Shown here: in pieces, positions 11,125-23,471 of the stretch | How the letters are laid out: every line of letters starts with the position of its first letter | Numbering within the stretch: the first letter of the stretch is position 1 | NCBI GenBank assembly: GCA_039545315.1 | Contig: BCIM01000001.1 | Coordinates: 2,637,783-2,701,782, forward strand | DNA from: Kondoa malvinella | Lineage: Eukaryota > Basidiomycota > Agaricostilbomycetes > Agaricostilbales > Kondoaceae | Direction: 5' to 3' | Length of the DNA: 64,000 bases | Notes under the pieces: model-generated | Database searches by the model: none | What the model was told of the DNA's origin: nothing | What the model saw: only the letters and a program-made list of their open reading frames with translations | Position numbers and translations under genes: made by a program

Positions 11125-12630
11125 ATGAAATCGCTCAGACAGCGAGGCAAGCTCAAGGAGATACCCAATATACCTGCAGCAGAGATACCAATACATGTCG
11201 CTGTAGAGCTGCCATACGATATTCTTCTCATCGTGCTTCGACACCTCGCGCAATTTGAACAACTCGACAACTTCCTGTCGCGCTGCGCTGGAGATCTAGC
11301 AAACAACTATATAGAACTACCTGTTTCTCCTCTGTCGCGTCATTTCTTAACTGAGGCTCGAAGGAATCTAAGGGCGACTGCTAGCGTTTCGCATGTCTGG
11401 CGCGAAGCTGCTTTACCGATTCTTGAAGAGGCTACGCTGTTTTCATCTTCTAGGCGATGTGCGGACGAAGGCTTTCGTTGTGAAAAGGTCAGGGTGCTGC
11501 GCTGGATGACGACCGTAGAGATGGAGCGCGCTTGGGATTGGCTGAACGATCCGACACCAGTGCGAGCACCGGAAATCAAGTCAATGGGTCTGCCCAAGCG
11601 CAAGAGTCGTATGAGCACTCTCTTGCGTCGCAAAGCACAAGAACCAGTGTCAGAACCAGCGGTCATAGAGGAAGTCAAGCCTACAAAACAACCCCTAGCT
11701 CTAGATGCATTCATCAATATTCAAGTACTCCTCCTGAGCGGCTCTGTTATGGAAGAACTACAGCAACCCTTCGCATCTCAAGCAGCTCCTTTATCTGCGT
11801 TGAAGCAACTCAAGACCTTGATTCTCTGCAATTATGATGCGAAGGATGGTGAATCTAGACCCGCGTCAGGCAGAGCGTTGAACATGGAGGATGTCGTCTA
11901 TTGGGTCAAGGGTAGTCATATCACCTCATTGGAACTGTTTGATGTGAGTGTCACGTCATCACGATGCGCATTCGCTGATTCGTCCTAGCCCATCATCGTG
12001 CCTGGCTTCATACCAGACGAGATAACATCTGCCGACTTCCCAGAAACACTCACTTCGCTCCTGCTATTGGCTTATACCACTTGGGACGCACCATCATTTT
12101 CTCAATTCATGCAATGCCTTCCCAGCTTGCGCTCGCTGACCATCTTTCCCGCCATCAGCACTCAGTACCATGAAGCTATCCGGCTCGGCCGTCTACCTCT
12201 TCAACTGGAGACATTGACAATCATCGGCTCACCTCTGGATCTGCGCTCCTCGATCGTAAATCCCAGTATCAAATGCATAAGACAGCTGAACGACTACTTT
12301 CCTTCTTTTCCAACTTCACCAGGTCAACCTAATATTCATCGAGTCAGCTTTCGCTTCGCAGGCGGACTCTCACGACTGTACGGCCTGATGGAGCAAGGTT
12401 TATTGTCCAATTTAAAGAGCGTAGAGATGTTTGTCGTCCGCAAGGCTGAAAGATCCGAAGGCGAAACAGAACGGAATGCCGAGGAGATTGCCCACTTCAA
12501 GGTGTTTTGTGAAGAGCGTGGTTTGGAGCTGGATATCAAGAATATCGATACTTGGCAAAGTCAAACGGTACCGAACCTGCTTTACGAATACCTGACTGTC
12601 CTACCGCGCGGCGGAAGCGATTGGGGATGA
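11125..12630 (+). CDS. F-box-like protein with leucine-rich segments
   Basis: CDS: join(11125..11943,11989..12630), about 486 aa; the 45-nt intron 11944-11988 joins SLELFD to PIIVPGF. Near residue 30 there is VAVELPYDILLIVLRHLAQF, the usual L-P-x-D-I-L-x-x-I-x-x-x-L pattern of an F-box, and further on TASVSHVWREAALPIL, which matches the end of fungal F-box regions. The second half has leucine-rich stretches such as LPSLRSLTIFP, LPLQLETLTIIG and LTSLLLLAY, consistent with irregular leucine-rich repeats. Known members join SCF ubiquitin ligases through Skp1. The substrate cannot be inferred. The start ATG is the first in a long uninterrupted frame. F-box call is moderate; no orthologue is recognised. 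Confidence 0.6.
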
Positions 12631-12747
12631 AGTACTTTGCTCGCTCTGTCGGCCGGTACCCTGGTCACTCTGCGGATGTCCGGCGCAAATCAAGACATGT
12701 ACAGAATGTGCAAATGTATTTCACTAGTATTACACCCTTTCAATTTC

Positions 12748-14114
12748 CTACTTTGCTTCTTCTACTGCGAATTTCAATTTCGCAGCTATCACAGCGCAAC
12801 CCATCTGGCCGTTATCGCTGAAGGTGAAGAGCAGCTCTCCTTTGTTCCAGTCGCACGCCCAGGTATGAGGGAAGATCGCATAGCGCCTGTCGTATGCCAT
12901 CAGCTGGACAGTAAGCGAAGCTACACGCGAACTCACATCGAATCCTCTTTGAAGAATCCTGGTACTTTGCCGAGGTTTTCAACCGCCCAAGGTCCAGTCA
13001 TGTTGAATGCGAAGCCCATGTACACGTTGCCGTCTCCGAAGTGGTTGCACTATCACTAGGTCAGCCCTTTCGTTAGCTAGGTCAGACATCGTGGCTCACA
13101 CCAAGCATCATCAGACCACTGCCTCCTGGACCACGACCTGGCATCGATACGATTTCACCCTGACCAAGCTCGGACAATACAGCAACCAGGTCGTCGACCC
13201 CGGAAATATCTTGCGCCCAACCAGACTTGGTCCAGTATTCATAGCTAGATCGCTTTGAAGGGTCTGACCCATGCTTCATTCTTGCCATGTAATTCTGTTG
13301 CTTCACTCCGCCCAAGCAGTATACATGGCCTTCGTGCAAGACCGCTGCACAGTGACCGAATTGCGGCCATTCTTTGGGAAAGATTCGCTCGTCTGGTGTT
13401 GTACGCTCTGCTTCGATATGACAGCCGCTTTTTGCAACGACCCGAGCCGCTCTGACGCCATGGTTGCTTGCATCTTCCGCTCCGTGCTATATGGCACTCA
13501 GTTGCTGTGCTGCTTCGGCAAGAGCGACAACGTACAGTCTCTGCGATATCGAACCAAATCCATCCTTTCCCACATCCTGGCTCATCCTCGACCACACCAC
13601 CGAAAGGCCAAGTCACCATTCGCCAATTCTCATCCTTGTGCTTCTCATTGAAAGCCGCTTCTTCTTTCGTCAAGGGAATAAAGTTTGGCACGTAGGTCTC
13701 TTTGCAGCCATAGGTAGACTGGCAAGGCTTGCTTGGATCCGGAATGTGGGCGACAGTGTTATTAGAGCAACCGCAAAATTCGCCTTTTCTGTCAAAGTGG
13801 AACGAGTCACCAAAGGCGTAGTATAGGTTGCCGCCGAGCTTGAAGGAGCGTCCGATGTCTCTTGGACATTTGTTGCCTCGAGCTGTAGCGAATGGTCAAT
13901 GTATACTTATAGCAAACGATGGTAGAGAAGACGGACTGTCAATGACTTCGCCTAAGGTTTCGATTTGAACGTTCTTGGGAGGCCAGGAGATACGCATGGC
14001 TGGTCCGCTGTTGTTACCTGGTGAAGTAGTCTGGTTTCCGCTGCTGCCGCTGCCGGAGCTGTTATGTGCTGCACCGTCGTGCTTGTCATGCTTGAACTTC
14101 TTTAACAAATTCAT
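12748..14114 (-). CDS. DUF4185-like predicted beta-propeller protein
   Basis: Starts MNLLKKFKHDKHDGAAHNSS, a hydrophilic Ser/Gly/Asn-rich lead of about 45 residues with no signal peptide. It continues in several exons: RDIGRSFKLGGNLYYAFGDS, FCGCSNNTVAHIPDP, VPNFIPLTKEE, VTWPFGGVVEDEPGCGKGW and WFDIAET, then after a 49-nt intron near 13.5 kb HGAEDASNHGVRAAR and HVYCLGGVKQQNYMARM, and a conserved end with RRYAIFPHTWACDW and MGCAVIAAKLKF. The combination GD(S/T)F near the start, a PHTWG-like motif near the end and repeated G-rich strands recalls the fungal DUF4185/DUF5005 family, related in fold to glycoside-hydrolase propellers. Function is unknown. Exon borders after the first two were not all fixed. 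It is convergent with the F-box gene (117 bp between stops). Confidence 0.5.
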
Positions 14115-14744
14115 GGTGATTGCTATGAGTGAGTAGGTGGTTGCAGCGGAAGCGGAGCGCCAGAGCAGTGGAGACTCGGCGACTTTTCACGTTCATTTCG
14201 TGTGCCAGGGTCTCTTGAGGTCATCGCAAGACAATGATACGCCTGCCGTCACTTGTGAATGATATCACGACCAGTATTTAAGAGCTGGACCTGCACAGCA
14301 GATGTTCATATCGAGGCGCCCCGGCAGTTCAAAGCAAACATGGATGACCCACAAGGCAGCGGGTGACGATGCTACAAGCGCGAGCGAGGCTAGTCTGAAG
14401 CCAAGCGCTATGCAATGCAGGACAGCTGTTCATGTACAAGGCCCGACATTCATGCCCCCTCTGCCGCTTGACGCACCGCTGACAGCTCATGAAGCCGTCG
14501 CTTAAGTTCTTTTCCGACAACGACTCTTTAGAATTAATACCCGCAACTCTGGTATACCTTTACGATGCCCAAGGCGTAGGCTGCACTCTGGCTAGTAAAT
14601 CGCCTGTATACCAGACCGCATGTCGAATTCGGCGCTCGGACCCAATCAAGCTCAAAGCTCCTCACACCCTTCACAAGCTGGCATGTAACTCAATCGACAG
14701 CTAGTGCTTGGTGCACGTAAAGTCAAAGACGCTATCTTCTCTGC
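14115..14744. other. Intergenic / uncertain 5' region of the MYND gene
   Basis: About 630 bp. An ATG at 14620 opens a frame (MSNSALGPNQAQSSSHPSQ) that is in phase with the MYND gene but meets TAA at 14686-14688, only 16 bases before the next plausible acceptor. No intron of normal length removes that stop. The region therefore holds a shared upstream region and perhaps a first exon I could not resolve. Confidence 0.35.
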
Positions 14745-15787
14745 AATGCAAGCAGGCAATCTCGAGGTCATTCACAAATTGCTCGAGACGGCCGCCTCGA
14801 AAGAGTCGTCTCACTCAGATGAAGCGGTTGATGCAGAGGAAGCAGACGGCGTGCCGGATGTGTCACTGGTTCTGCAAACTCGTTTAGGCCTTGGGGATAA
14901 GACGTTCATGGAATCTGCTTTTGATGTCGTTGACAAAATCAGCATCGTCAAAGAGATGAAGGACTGGTCGACCCCCTTGAAGGGTATGGAAGCATTGTTC
15001 GATGCGTGGATCAAAGCAACTCTCTATCTGCGCGATTTCCCATCCGATTTCACCAAAAGATGTATTTTGGCGTATGGCAAACTGCTGATGCTCAGGTGTA
15101 AAGACGAGCTCGGGATGGTCAAAATATCTCACTTACACTTCGGACTGGTCGCCGACTATCCCTTTGGAGAAATCATCAAAGAATCTATCGATAATCTGTT
15201 GAAGACGGCTTCAAGACGCCCTGAGCTATGGCAAGATATCTGCCTGGCGCAGTACATCCCAAACTTTCAGCCTGTCATCCAAGCTTGTCTTTTGGATACC
15301 GGCGGATCATCCGAAATCAGTAAAAAAAGAGACTCAAGATCAATTGAAGCTTTGCAACATTGCATTCGCCGCCGCTCCTTACCATCTACAGACTTCCGCT
15401 AATCGCTTCAAGCTGTTCGAACAAGCGGTCCGAGATATGGGTTTCGCTAGCTTGAAGCAATGGAGGAAGGATGATGCTCATGGCGCGTGGTGTCCAGGCA
15501 TGTATGCTTGTGTGTACTGTGGGTTTCACCCAGAAATGGATGAGGGCAAATCATCTGGTATAATCTTCAAGAGATGCGCGCTCTGCGGAGGAAGTACGTT
15601 CGCGCTCTTTCGTATTCGTCCCATCACGGTTGATCTTGTTCCCCAGCTTGCTACTGTAGTGCTGAATGCGCGCGAAAAGGTAAGTTTGAAGTGTTCTGGG
15701 TATGATTCAAGCTCAAATAGTTTACTCTCAGACTGGAAAGAAAGCCACAAGCGAGAGTGCAGGCGCGATATGCAGAAGAAGGCTTGA
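14745..15787 (+). CDS. MYND zinc-finger protein, 5' end uncertain, apparent frameshift
   Basis: The frame is open from about 14689; the first in-frame ATG is 14745 (MQAGNLEVIHKLLE, an ankyrin-like helix pair). The C-terminus is a clear MYND finger built by two introns: CVYCGF, then FKRCALCGG, intron 15594-15646, a 33-nt exon 15647-15679, intron 15680-15731, then DWKESHKREC. Spliced, the finger reads CALCGGTCYCSAECARKDW. MYND fingers bind Pro-rich partner proteins; here the partner is unknown. Between the N-terminal part and the finger the frame changes: a run of seven A at 15322-15328 puts a stop at 15400-15402, whereas six A would continue SKKETQDQLKLCNIAFAAA into the finger frame. A 34-nt intron at about 15287-15320 could also fix it but is shorter than any other intron here. 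The gene is probably real and possibly damaged. Confidence 0.55.
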
Positions 15788-16235
15788 TTTTTGCTTCGAC
15801 GTGCGTATCTGTTGTATCGCCCGCTGTCAGAATTGATTCCGTATGTGCGACAGCCAGTTCCGGGCAAACGTGAAATTACAAGAGCGATACTCATGAGCAC
15901 TCCTCTCCTCTCCGGTTCTTGGGTCTGCGACGTGTTCTGCTGCAAATACTTGGTCTGAGGACAAAGCCAATGCGGGAGAAGCATGGGCTGCTTTACTTCC
16001 TCAAAGTATAGTTTACGGGCTGGTGTAGAATGACTGCCAATGCAACCTGACTTTCCACCGAGTTTGCTTAATGGGAGCAGGCCCTTTGAGATCAATGACT
16101 ACTCGCGAGACCGAGCTGGGACGAGTGCGTCGGTCGCTCGCTGAACATCTCCAAGATGCATGTCGCTTCTTACTCTCGACCGTCATCACCTAGCAGCGCT
16201 CCTCTCGTTAATCGAGCACACCCTAGCTGCCCAGT
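15788..16235. other. Intergenic region upstream of VMA8
   Basis: About 450 bp between the stop of the MYND gene and the start of VMA8. I see no coding frame with protein-like composition, no RNA gene and no repeat. It should contain the VMA8 promoter. Confidence 0.5.
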
Positions 16236-17434
16236 ATGTCAGGCCAAGGTGCGCCAGATAGCTACGAATGCCTTTGACCGAGATTCTGACGATTTGACAA
16301 ACAGGAGCTCGCGAGAGTGCGTACATCTTTCTCTGGGCTATAGATATTTGCCTAAGGGACTGTATTGTCGCACAGATGTCTTCCCGACGTGTGTACTCTC
16401 TTCGCAAGGCCACTCAGCGATTGACATGACCCGCACAGACGAATGAACTTGACAAACATCAAGACCCGTATGAAGGGCGCTCAGAGTATGTCTGTACTGC
16501 TCTTAAGGAACAACTGTACTGACTACGAGATCAGCTGGACATTCTCTACTGCAAGCTTCTCGCTTGTCTATTCCTTGTTCATCAAGCTGACGATCTCTCA
16601 GAAAGAAGAAAGCCGATGCTCTCACAAAGCGCTTCCGTGTCATTACTGGAAAGATTGACGAGGTCTGTCGCTGCTATATGGCAAGCACTACGAGGATTGG
16701 GCTGATGGCTCTGATCAGGCCAAGCGCAAGATGGGTCGGATCATGCAACTTGCCGCCTTTTCACTAGCAGAAGTCAACTACTCAGCAGGCGACATCTCTT
16801 ACCAAATCCAAGAATCAGCTCGAGAAGCCACCTTTACCGTAGAAGCGACCCAAGAAAACGTCTCGGGTGTCATTTTACCTTCCTTCAAAGCGAAACGAGC
16901 AAAGAACGAAAGTGGATCAGCGAGTGATTTCGGTTTGACTGGATTGGGTAGAGGTGGTCAGCAGGTACAGAAGGCGAGGGAGATTTATGCGAAAGCGGTC
17001 GAGACTTTGGTCGAGTTGGCTAGTCTGCAAACGGCCTTTGTCATTCTGGATGAAGTTATTCAGATGACTAACAGAAGAGTCAACGCCTTGGAGCATGTCG
17101 TCATTCCGAAATTGGAGAATACCGTCAAGTGCGTATTCCGACCTTATGCGGTATGGCATAGCTGAATCTCAACAGATACATCAACTCCGAGCTCGACGAG
17201 ATGGATAGAGAAGATTTCTTCAGACTGAAGGTCAGCAGGGACGAGATTCGCTCGGCACTTGCTGATTCTATTCTTTCTCGTCAACGACAGAAAGTACAAG
17301 CTTCCAAGCAAAAGAAAGCAGAACAAGCAGCAGCGGACGAGAAAGCAAAGAAGGAAGCATCAGGCGAAGGAGAGGCACCGCAACAGACGCAGTCCGACTT
17401 GCTTTCGAGCAAAGACGAGGATGTCATCTTCTAG
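16236..17434 (+). CDS. VMA8: V-type H+-ATPase subunit D
   Basis: Subunit D is part of the central rotor stalk that couples ATP hydrolysis in V1 to proton pumping in V0, at the vacuole and other endomembranes. CDS: join(16236..16248,16305..16316,16376..16388,16439..16485,16535..16550,16602..16662,16719..17128,17176..17230,17291..17434), 256 aa, the normal length. The N-terminus MSGQGARENVFPTRMNL is stitched from four exons of 13, 12, 13 and 47 nt. TGHSLLKKKADALTKRF follows; it requires a GC donor for intron 16551-16601. Later conserved parts are SAGDISYQIQESAREATF, NRRVNALEHVVIPKLE, the FFRLKKVQ junction, and the invariant end DEDVIF. Eight introns in 1.2 kb is dense even for this window. Confidence 0.94.
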
Positions 17435-17596
17435 TCACGCATCGATACCCTTTCTATTTTATTGTAATGCAAGCGATACGATCCCTTTACATATTAGACC
17501 AGCTATTAGTATCTTGATGCGAGGGTATCATCCTCGTGCGGCTTTTACACCTGTCTACTTAACATTTCTCAACAATGCCCTTGAATACTGAATGCT

Positions 17597-20500
17597 CTAC
17601 GACTTCTCTTCTTCCTCTTCTTCCAATAATACTTCATGCCCGGGTGTTCTTGGTTGTTCGGTAGGCGTGATAGTACCAGACGGTTGATCGCTGCCTGTTG
17701 TTCTCCGACTTCGTCTTGTTGTAGCATATCCGGCAGGTGTCGTCGGCGGTGAAAAGTGAAAGGCGTCTGGTCCACCTTCTGCAGCCAATTTGTTGAGCAT
17801 ATCGCGCGCCACATCGCCTTCGTCCAAGGCTGCGATAGCAGAAGGCGGATGTGAAGTAAGGGAAGAATTCCGTTTCCGCGCTTTGCGTGCTTGCTGGTTC
17901 GATTTGAGCCGACCTGGTTCGCGCAGACTGACCATTAGAGCGTCGTAGCCTGAGCTATCGCCGCTCGCTTGTGCCATCTCGGCTTGTTCTTTGAGCTCTG
18001 CCATTTCTCGTTTGCGGTTTTCATGAGCCTAAGCGAATGCTCAGCATGTGCCCCAGAAGAAATATATACGCAAACTCACTTCTTTCCGCTTTGCCAGATT
18101 CCTGGCTTCCTCAGTAGCAGCGAGGTTCTCCTTCTTGACTCTCTAGCCATCGATCTTCAGATCACGTCCACAATTACGCGTAAATCACCTACCTGGTACG
18201 ATATCATGAAAGTCTTGAAGATCCCAAAGAACTCGATCGTCCCTTGACTACCTCGGTTCTCCTGGTACAGCTTTAAGACTTCATCAAACAAAGCGACCGC
18301 GAGCGTGATCTTGTCCTGGATAGCACGAATCTCTTCGCCAGCTTCCCGCAGAAAGCGGATCATGGTCTTGGGGAAATGGTCATCGGGCGATAGCTGATCG
18401 AGATCTTGAAAGTTGTCATCTAGCTCTTGAGAAGTTGCTGCGAAGGCCGTTCTGATTTCGCCAAAGTCTTTACGTACATCATCGAGACTCACTGCGGCTA
18501 TCGTCAGGTTCTGCTGCAATAGATATCATCAGCTTACGTTTATAGCAATCGACCGCTCCGCCGATCTCCTTCTCAAAGGCTTCGACTTCGGGGAATTTCG
18601 AAGAGACGACTTGTTCCAAAGTATGCAGCAGGGTCTTGCCGCCCGCCTTCTTGGTGTCGACGAACTGTTTCAAAAAAAAATCGTAGGCATCGATGTAGCG
18701 GTAAGAAACAGCGATGTATACCTTGTTCAAACTGGACACGCGGAAGCCGTATGCACCTCCTCGACCAGAAGCATTCAAGAAATTGCCAAGCGTCAAAGCC
18801 ATTTGTAAAAGGTCAGCGAAATGAGGAGCGTTTTTCAAGGACTCGCAAGCATCGATGATGCGAGAGCTGTTCGCGCTGATCCGGGTGGCATTATCAAAGA
18901 AGCGGGATCTATAGAGCAAGCCTTCTACTCGAGGTGTCAAGCGTTCAATCTTCAGCATCTCGACGAGGAATCGGTCGGATTTGTGCAGGGTCTGAAGAAC
19001 TTCTTTGCTAGCACTGCGGTAGCCGCTGAGTTGTCCAACGACTGTGGCATTCGGTAGAACAAGGCGTAGTTCCGATAAGAAGTCTTCTGTACACAGTTCG
19101 CGGTCGCATCGTAGAAGCTTTGTCGATAGCTCTACCAACTTGGCAGTGAATTCACTCTCTTCGTCGGCTGTGGTTGTTTGAGCGTGCTTGCGTAGCAAAA
19201 TTTCGATTCTCTGCCGCATCGGACCATCCAAGACTGACGTGAGATTAGCAGCCTTCTTAGCTTTGCCGAGTTGCAGAGCTGCCTGTTTGGCCTTGAAGTC
19301 CTCTTGCATCTCGGCAAAGATTCCGTCCGACTTGAGAATTTCGGCCAACGCAACTTCGTCGAGAGTGCCTTGCCCCCAGACAGTAGTTGCAAGATCTTTC
19401 TGCGCAATGGCTTCCCAAAAGACCTGATTTGTGCGTTGGCTGGCGAATACTGCAACATCCTTTCGCAAATTTGCCAGTTGTGGTGCAGGCATATTCGGAC
19501 GGCCAGGAAAGTTTGGAGGTCGCGGAGCAGTAGGAGCAAGTATTGTGCTGCCTTTTGGCGCGACAAGGCTACCTTTGGGATAGCTGACCGTTTCATCGGC
19601 GGATCGATCGACCTTCTTGAGCTGTACTTTGGCAAATTGAGCAGCAAAGTCTGGCATTCGCCCAGGAGAAGAAGGAGATGTTCGACCAGGAGAGCTTGAA
19701 GGGGTGATCAGAGGTGATGGAGCTAAAGAGCTAGTGGAGATAGGAGCAAGAGAAGCCCCAGGCGCGAAAGGAGGAGCGCGAGGTGCAGGCGGCGGCGGAG
19801 GAGCTGGAGGGCCGCCAGTAGGTATTGCGATAGATGATATCGCAGGGCCAGGAATAAATGAAGGGGGTGGCGGGGGCGGTGGACCAGCGACGACTTGAGC
19901 AAGCTTGCCGGATGTAGCTGATGTAGTCGAGCTTTCAGACGTATTCTGGCGAAACCGAGATTCACGTGCTGGCGATTTAGCAGGACGACTTAACGGATCC
20001 TGAGAGGACATGTGACTGATTCCGCTATCAGAAGGACCGCGACCGGACGATTTGCTTTCTTCTACCTCGTCAGGCGGAGGCGAAGGTAATCTTTGAGCAT
20101 TCTTGGCCTTGATTTGGTCAAGCAGGTTCGTGGGAAGAGAAGGTATGCGATTGGAGGTATTGAGATGGGTCAACGCTGGTTGTTTTTGTATGCCAAGATC
20201 AGCCAACTGCTGGTAACGCTTCGGCTGAGGTGTAAGATCCTCATCCTCATCTCGATCGAGGATCCTCTGGGAAAGCGGCATACGACTATTTGGCGTGATG
20301 ATACGGTTATTTTTAGGGACGGTACGAGTGCTCTGAGGCGAGGCATGTCTCTTGGCTCTGAAAGGTGACTATCAAGAGTTGTGAGCACAAAACTGCGTAA
20401 GGGAACTGATACTTACCAACTGCGGAGCTTCAGATGCCAAGCGACTTTCGATATGCTGCCGCACTGCTTCGTCCTCTGCATCTTCGAAAGCACTGCGTCG

Positions 20501-23214
20501 AGTGATGTTGCTTGCTTGACTGCCGGCAGAGGATTTGCCTCTCCTCTCGGTATCAGCCTCCATATTGCGTCCTTCGAGAGCGTGGAAAGCCTTGGTCCGC
20601 TCCAGCTTCTTTTCCATCAGCGCAAGAAGCTCTCTTCGGTCCAGCATATTGGTTCCATCTACATCGACGCTTTCGAGCATCCGGGCTTCTTTCAGCATGG
20701 TGAAGAGTTCTTGTATCTGCAGCTCTTGTACACTTTCTTTGTCCTTGAACAATCGCTCCAAGCTGACAAGTCGACTTTCTAGCGCAGCAGTGGTCTGCCG
20801 AGAGACTTGCAGATCTTCTTCGGCTCTGCTCAACTGCTCTTGCGTATGGCTTGATCCGGCACCTTGATTGTTTGAAATTTCTTCTTCGAGATCTTCTTTC
20901 GCGTTGCGGAGACGCTGAGCTGTAATCTTGACGGACGCAAGCTCTTCGAGGGCTTGCTGAAGCCTTTCTTGATCCGCGAAGCGCGATGTAAGATCTGCAA
21001 CACTCGTCCCGAGCACTTTGGAGAAGTCGCCATCTAGCGCTTTTCGATCTAGAACAATGCTGGTGACTAATTGATCTATGAGCTGAAAGTATCGAACACG
21101 TTGATCGCCTTGCTGGCGGATTAAAAGCATATGCTTGAGAGTAGAAACCAAGAAGTCTTGAGCACGACTGCCTTCCACAGAAGATAATATGGCTCGCAGA
21201 ACCTCGTACGGATCACCGATGTCGTTGAGCACATCCTGATCAAAGTTCTCTTTGAGTTCAGCAATGTCGTATGAAGCTTGTTCGTCGTAGATACGCAGAT
21301 TTGAGTCGAGAACAGGATGTTGGAATGCGCGAAGCTTTTCCAGTATTCGATGCAGGCCAGACGCTTCCATCTGGTTTCGAAGGTGTATCCGGACGTCCAG
21401 ATCTTCCACATGTTGCAGTAGACCGTTGATGAGAAGGATATTTGACAGCTGCAGACACGTTCGTCAGTATCATGGCCGAATGCTAGGGTTGCTTGACATA
21501 CAGCATATTCGCTAAGGACACTATCCAGTTGACCATGTGCGGCGGCAGCCATAGCAGCTTTGATATCCTTCCCGCGTAGACTCCGAACCTCATCACTTGC
21601 ACCAACCAAACTACCCATCCTCCCGCGCCCATCGATAGTCGCCTCGAACGCAGCAAACCAAGCATCGAATCGGCTTTGTTCACTTCGCTGAGCCATCAAA
21701 GTATCGAGACCTTGCAGCACGAGCGGATGACCCTTGTTGCCGCTTTCATAATAAGCCAAGAAGGTAAGCAGGTCAAGGACAGTCTTTCGAGTAGGTATAC
21801 TGGGCGAAGTCAGAGACATGACAACGGTGATCACTGTCGGAGGGTGCGCTATCGCATCTTCTGTTCCCGCCTATCCTCAAATATAAGCTTCTGCTTCGTT
21901 CGTCGATCGACTGTACCTACTCGACTGTTCAGGATTGTTTTGAGACATTTCAACAGCTCATGCTCCATAACGATGTCCGGCTCCTTCCACTGCTGACTTC
22001 TGTTGATGTTTCCCAGGGCAGTCGCTAGTACACTTTGGCCTTGTAGCTCGACGAAATTCTTCAACCAGCTGTAACGGATGGAACAGCCTTCAGACCTACA
22101 AGTAATCTATGAGATGGAAGGCTCACCCGACATCATACGTCCGCAGCGCAACATTCAAGCTCTGCACTTTTTCCACATCGACTGTAGTGTCCATAAAGCT
22201 ACCCAAGTAGAATTCTGGTGCGTCCTGCCTTGATTTGCCTTTGCTCTTCGGATTGACGAGATTGCTGAATCGGGAAACATGCTCTCCACTCTTTGAGGGA
22301 GTACCAGTACCCGAGGATGCATGGCCGTAGCCAACAGCACTGGGCACCTTTTGACCTTTTCGGGAAGTATGGTAGAGGGCTGCTTTCTCCGTATGAACCA
22401 GCTGCCATTTCTTGTCGATATCCCATTGAAGCATGATGTCACGTTGTGGTGGTTTCAGATCCATTCGGTCAATCATTTCAGAAAAGAGCAATTCGATTTC
22501 CGTAGGCGAGTCTGGCCGAGGACAGTCGAATCCGCTAAAGAGAGATGGACTTGGCGATGGTGGTACATTGCTACTTCTGGAAGTGCGAGAATGCCGAGAA
22601 GAAGGCGTGGTAGAACGAGGGTCGCGAGCGGGGTTCATCTGAGCTGCATGCGATGGCTGCGGTGTAACATTTCCGGCAGTAGATGCCAATGAGTAGGAGG
22701 AAGACAAAGCTGCACTTGATCCAACAGAGCGTATCGACGGAGCAAAAGAAGAACTTGTGGAGCTACTCATCGTATGTCGAGAGGACACGGTGTCGTTCGT
22801 ATTGTCTCCATAATGGCTGTCCATAGAGGTGTTTGACAGCGCATTGCTCTTATAGTAGCTTTGAGAAGAGTCGCTGACATTGCTAGCGCGAGAGCTTGGT
22901 CTATAGTATCTTGCATTATCGCTTGAATGCGACTCTGCAGTATCTCTTTGTCTTCGCTCGCGAGTGTCTCCAACAGATTTCACAGACCGAATAGACCGTT
23001 GAGGCGACAGAGGTCCTCCTGAAGCATCTGTTTGATGCTCTTGACTACTTCTAGAAGGCTCTTGACTGGTTCGCGGAGCTCTAGGTGTTTGAAAGTCAAA
23101 ACCACTTGGACCGACTGGTATGGGCGGAGTCGCTGCTGGTTGCTGATCGTACGACTTGGGCTCAAAGACCTGGCTCTTCTTTTTGGCAGCGGCACGCGAG
23201 AACAGCGAAGACAT
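17597..23214 (-). CDS. Diaphanous-related formin (Bni1/SepA type)
   Basis: Actin nucleator and elongator for cables and cytokinetic rings, normally released from autoinhibition by Rho GTPases. Domain order along the minus strand: Ser-rich N-terminus from MSSLFSRAAAKKKS (ATG 23214); GTPase-binding/FH3 region (about 22.5-20.4 kb) with DRMDLKPPQRDIMLQW, TVLDLLTFLAYYESG and YEVLRAILSSVEG; a coiled coil (~20.9-20.6 kb); FH1 with proline runs such as GPPPPPPPSF and PPAPPPPPAP (~19.9-19.7 kb); FH2 (~19.6-18.2 kb) with FWEAIAQKDL, TLGNFLNASGRGGAYGFRVSSL and KAGGKTLLHTLE; and a DAD-like end YDALMVSLREPGR followed by a basic run (~17.93 kb). A 57-nt in-frame intron (about 18667-18723) separates SSLNK from FVDTKK inside FH2. 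Several introns were located only roughly. The C-terminus is acidic (EEEEEEKS). Confidence 0.9.
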
Positions 23215-23471
23215 CTTGCGCGCGAAGCACTTCAATTCGAGCTCGCCTGATCCAGTCGCAGGGTATTTTCCAGTCAATGTGCTAGGTATCTGCGATCTCT
23301 GGTATGCGCTGCATTCAGCCAGGCCTGCTGATGTCGAAATTGCGTGGTGGAAGTAGTAGGAGAAGCGGTACAGTACAATGTTATGCATCAGCGCGACGTC
23401 AAGTACAACGACAGGTCTAGATATAAGCGCAATAGACACTCATCCATTACATTTATAATGCTGTGCGCAAT

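Noticed and set aside
19704..19898. Gly-rich open frame (GGGGAGG-type) on the plus strand
   Set aside because: It is the antisense image of the proline-rich FH1 region of the formin.
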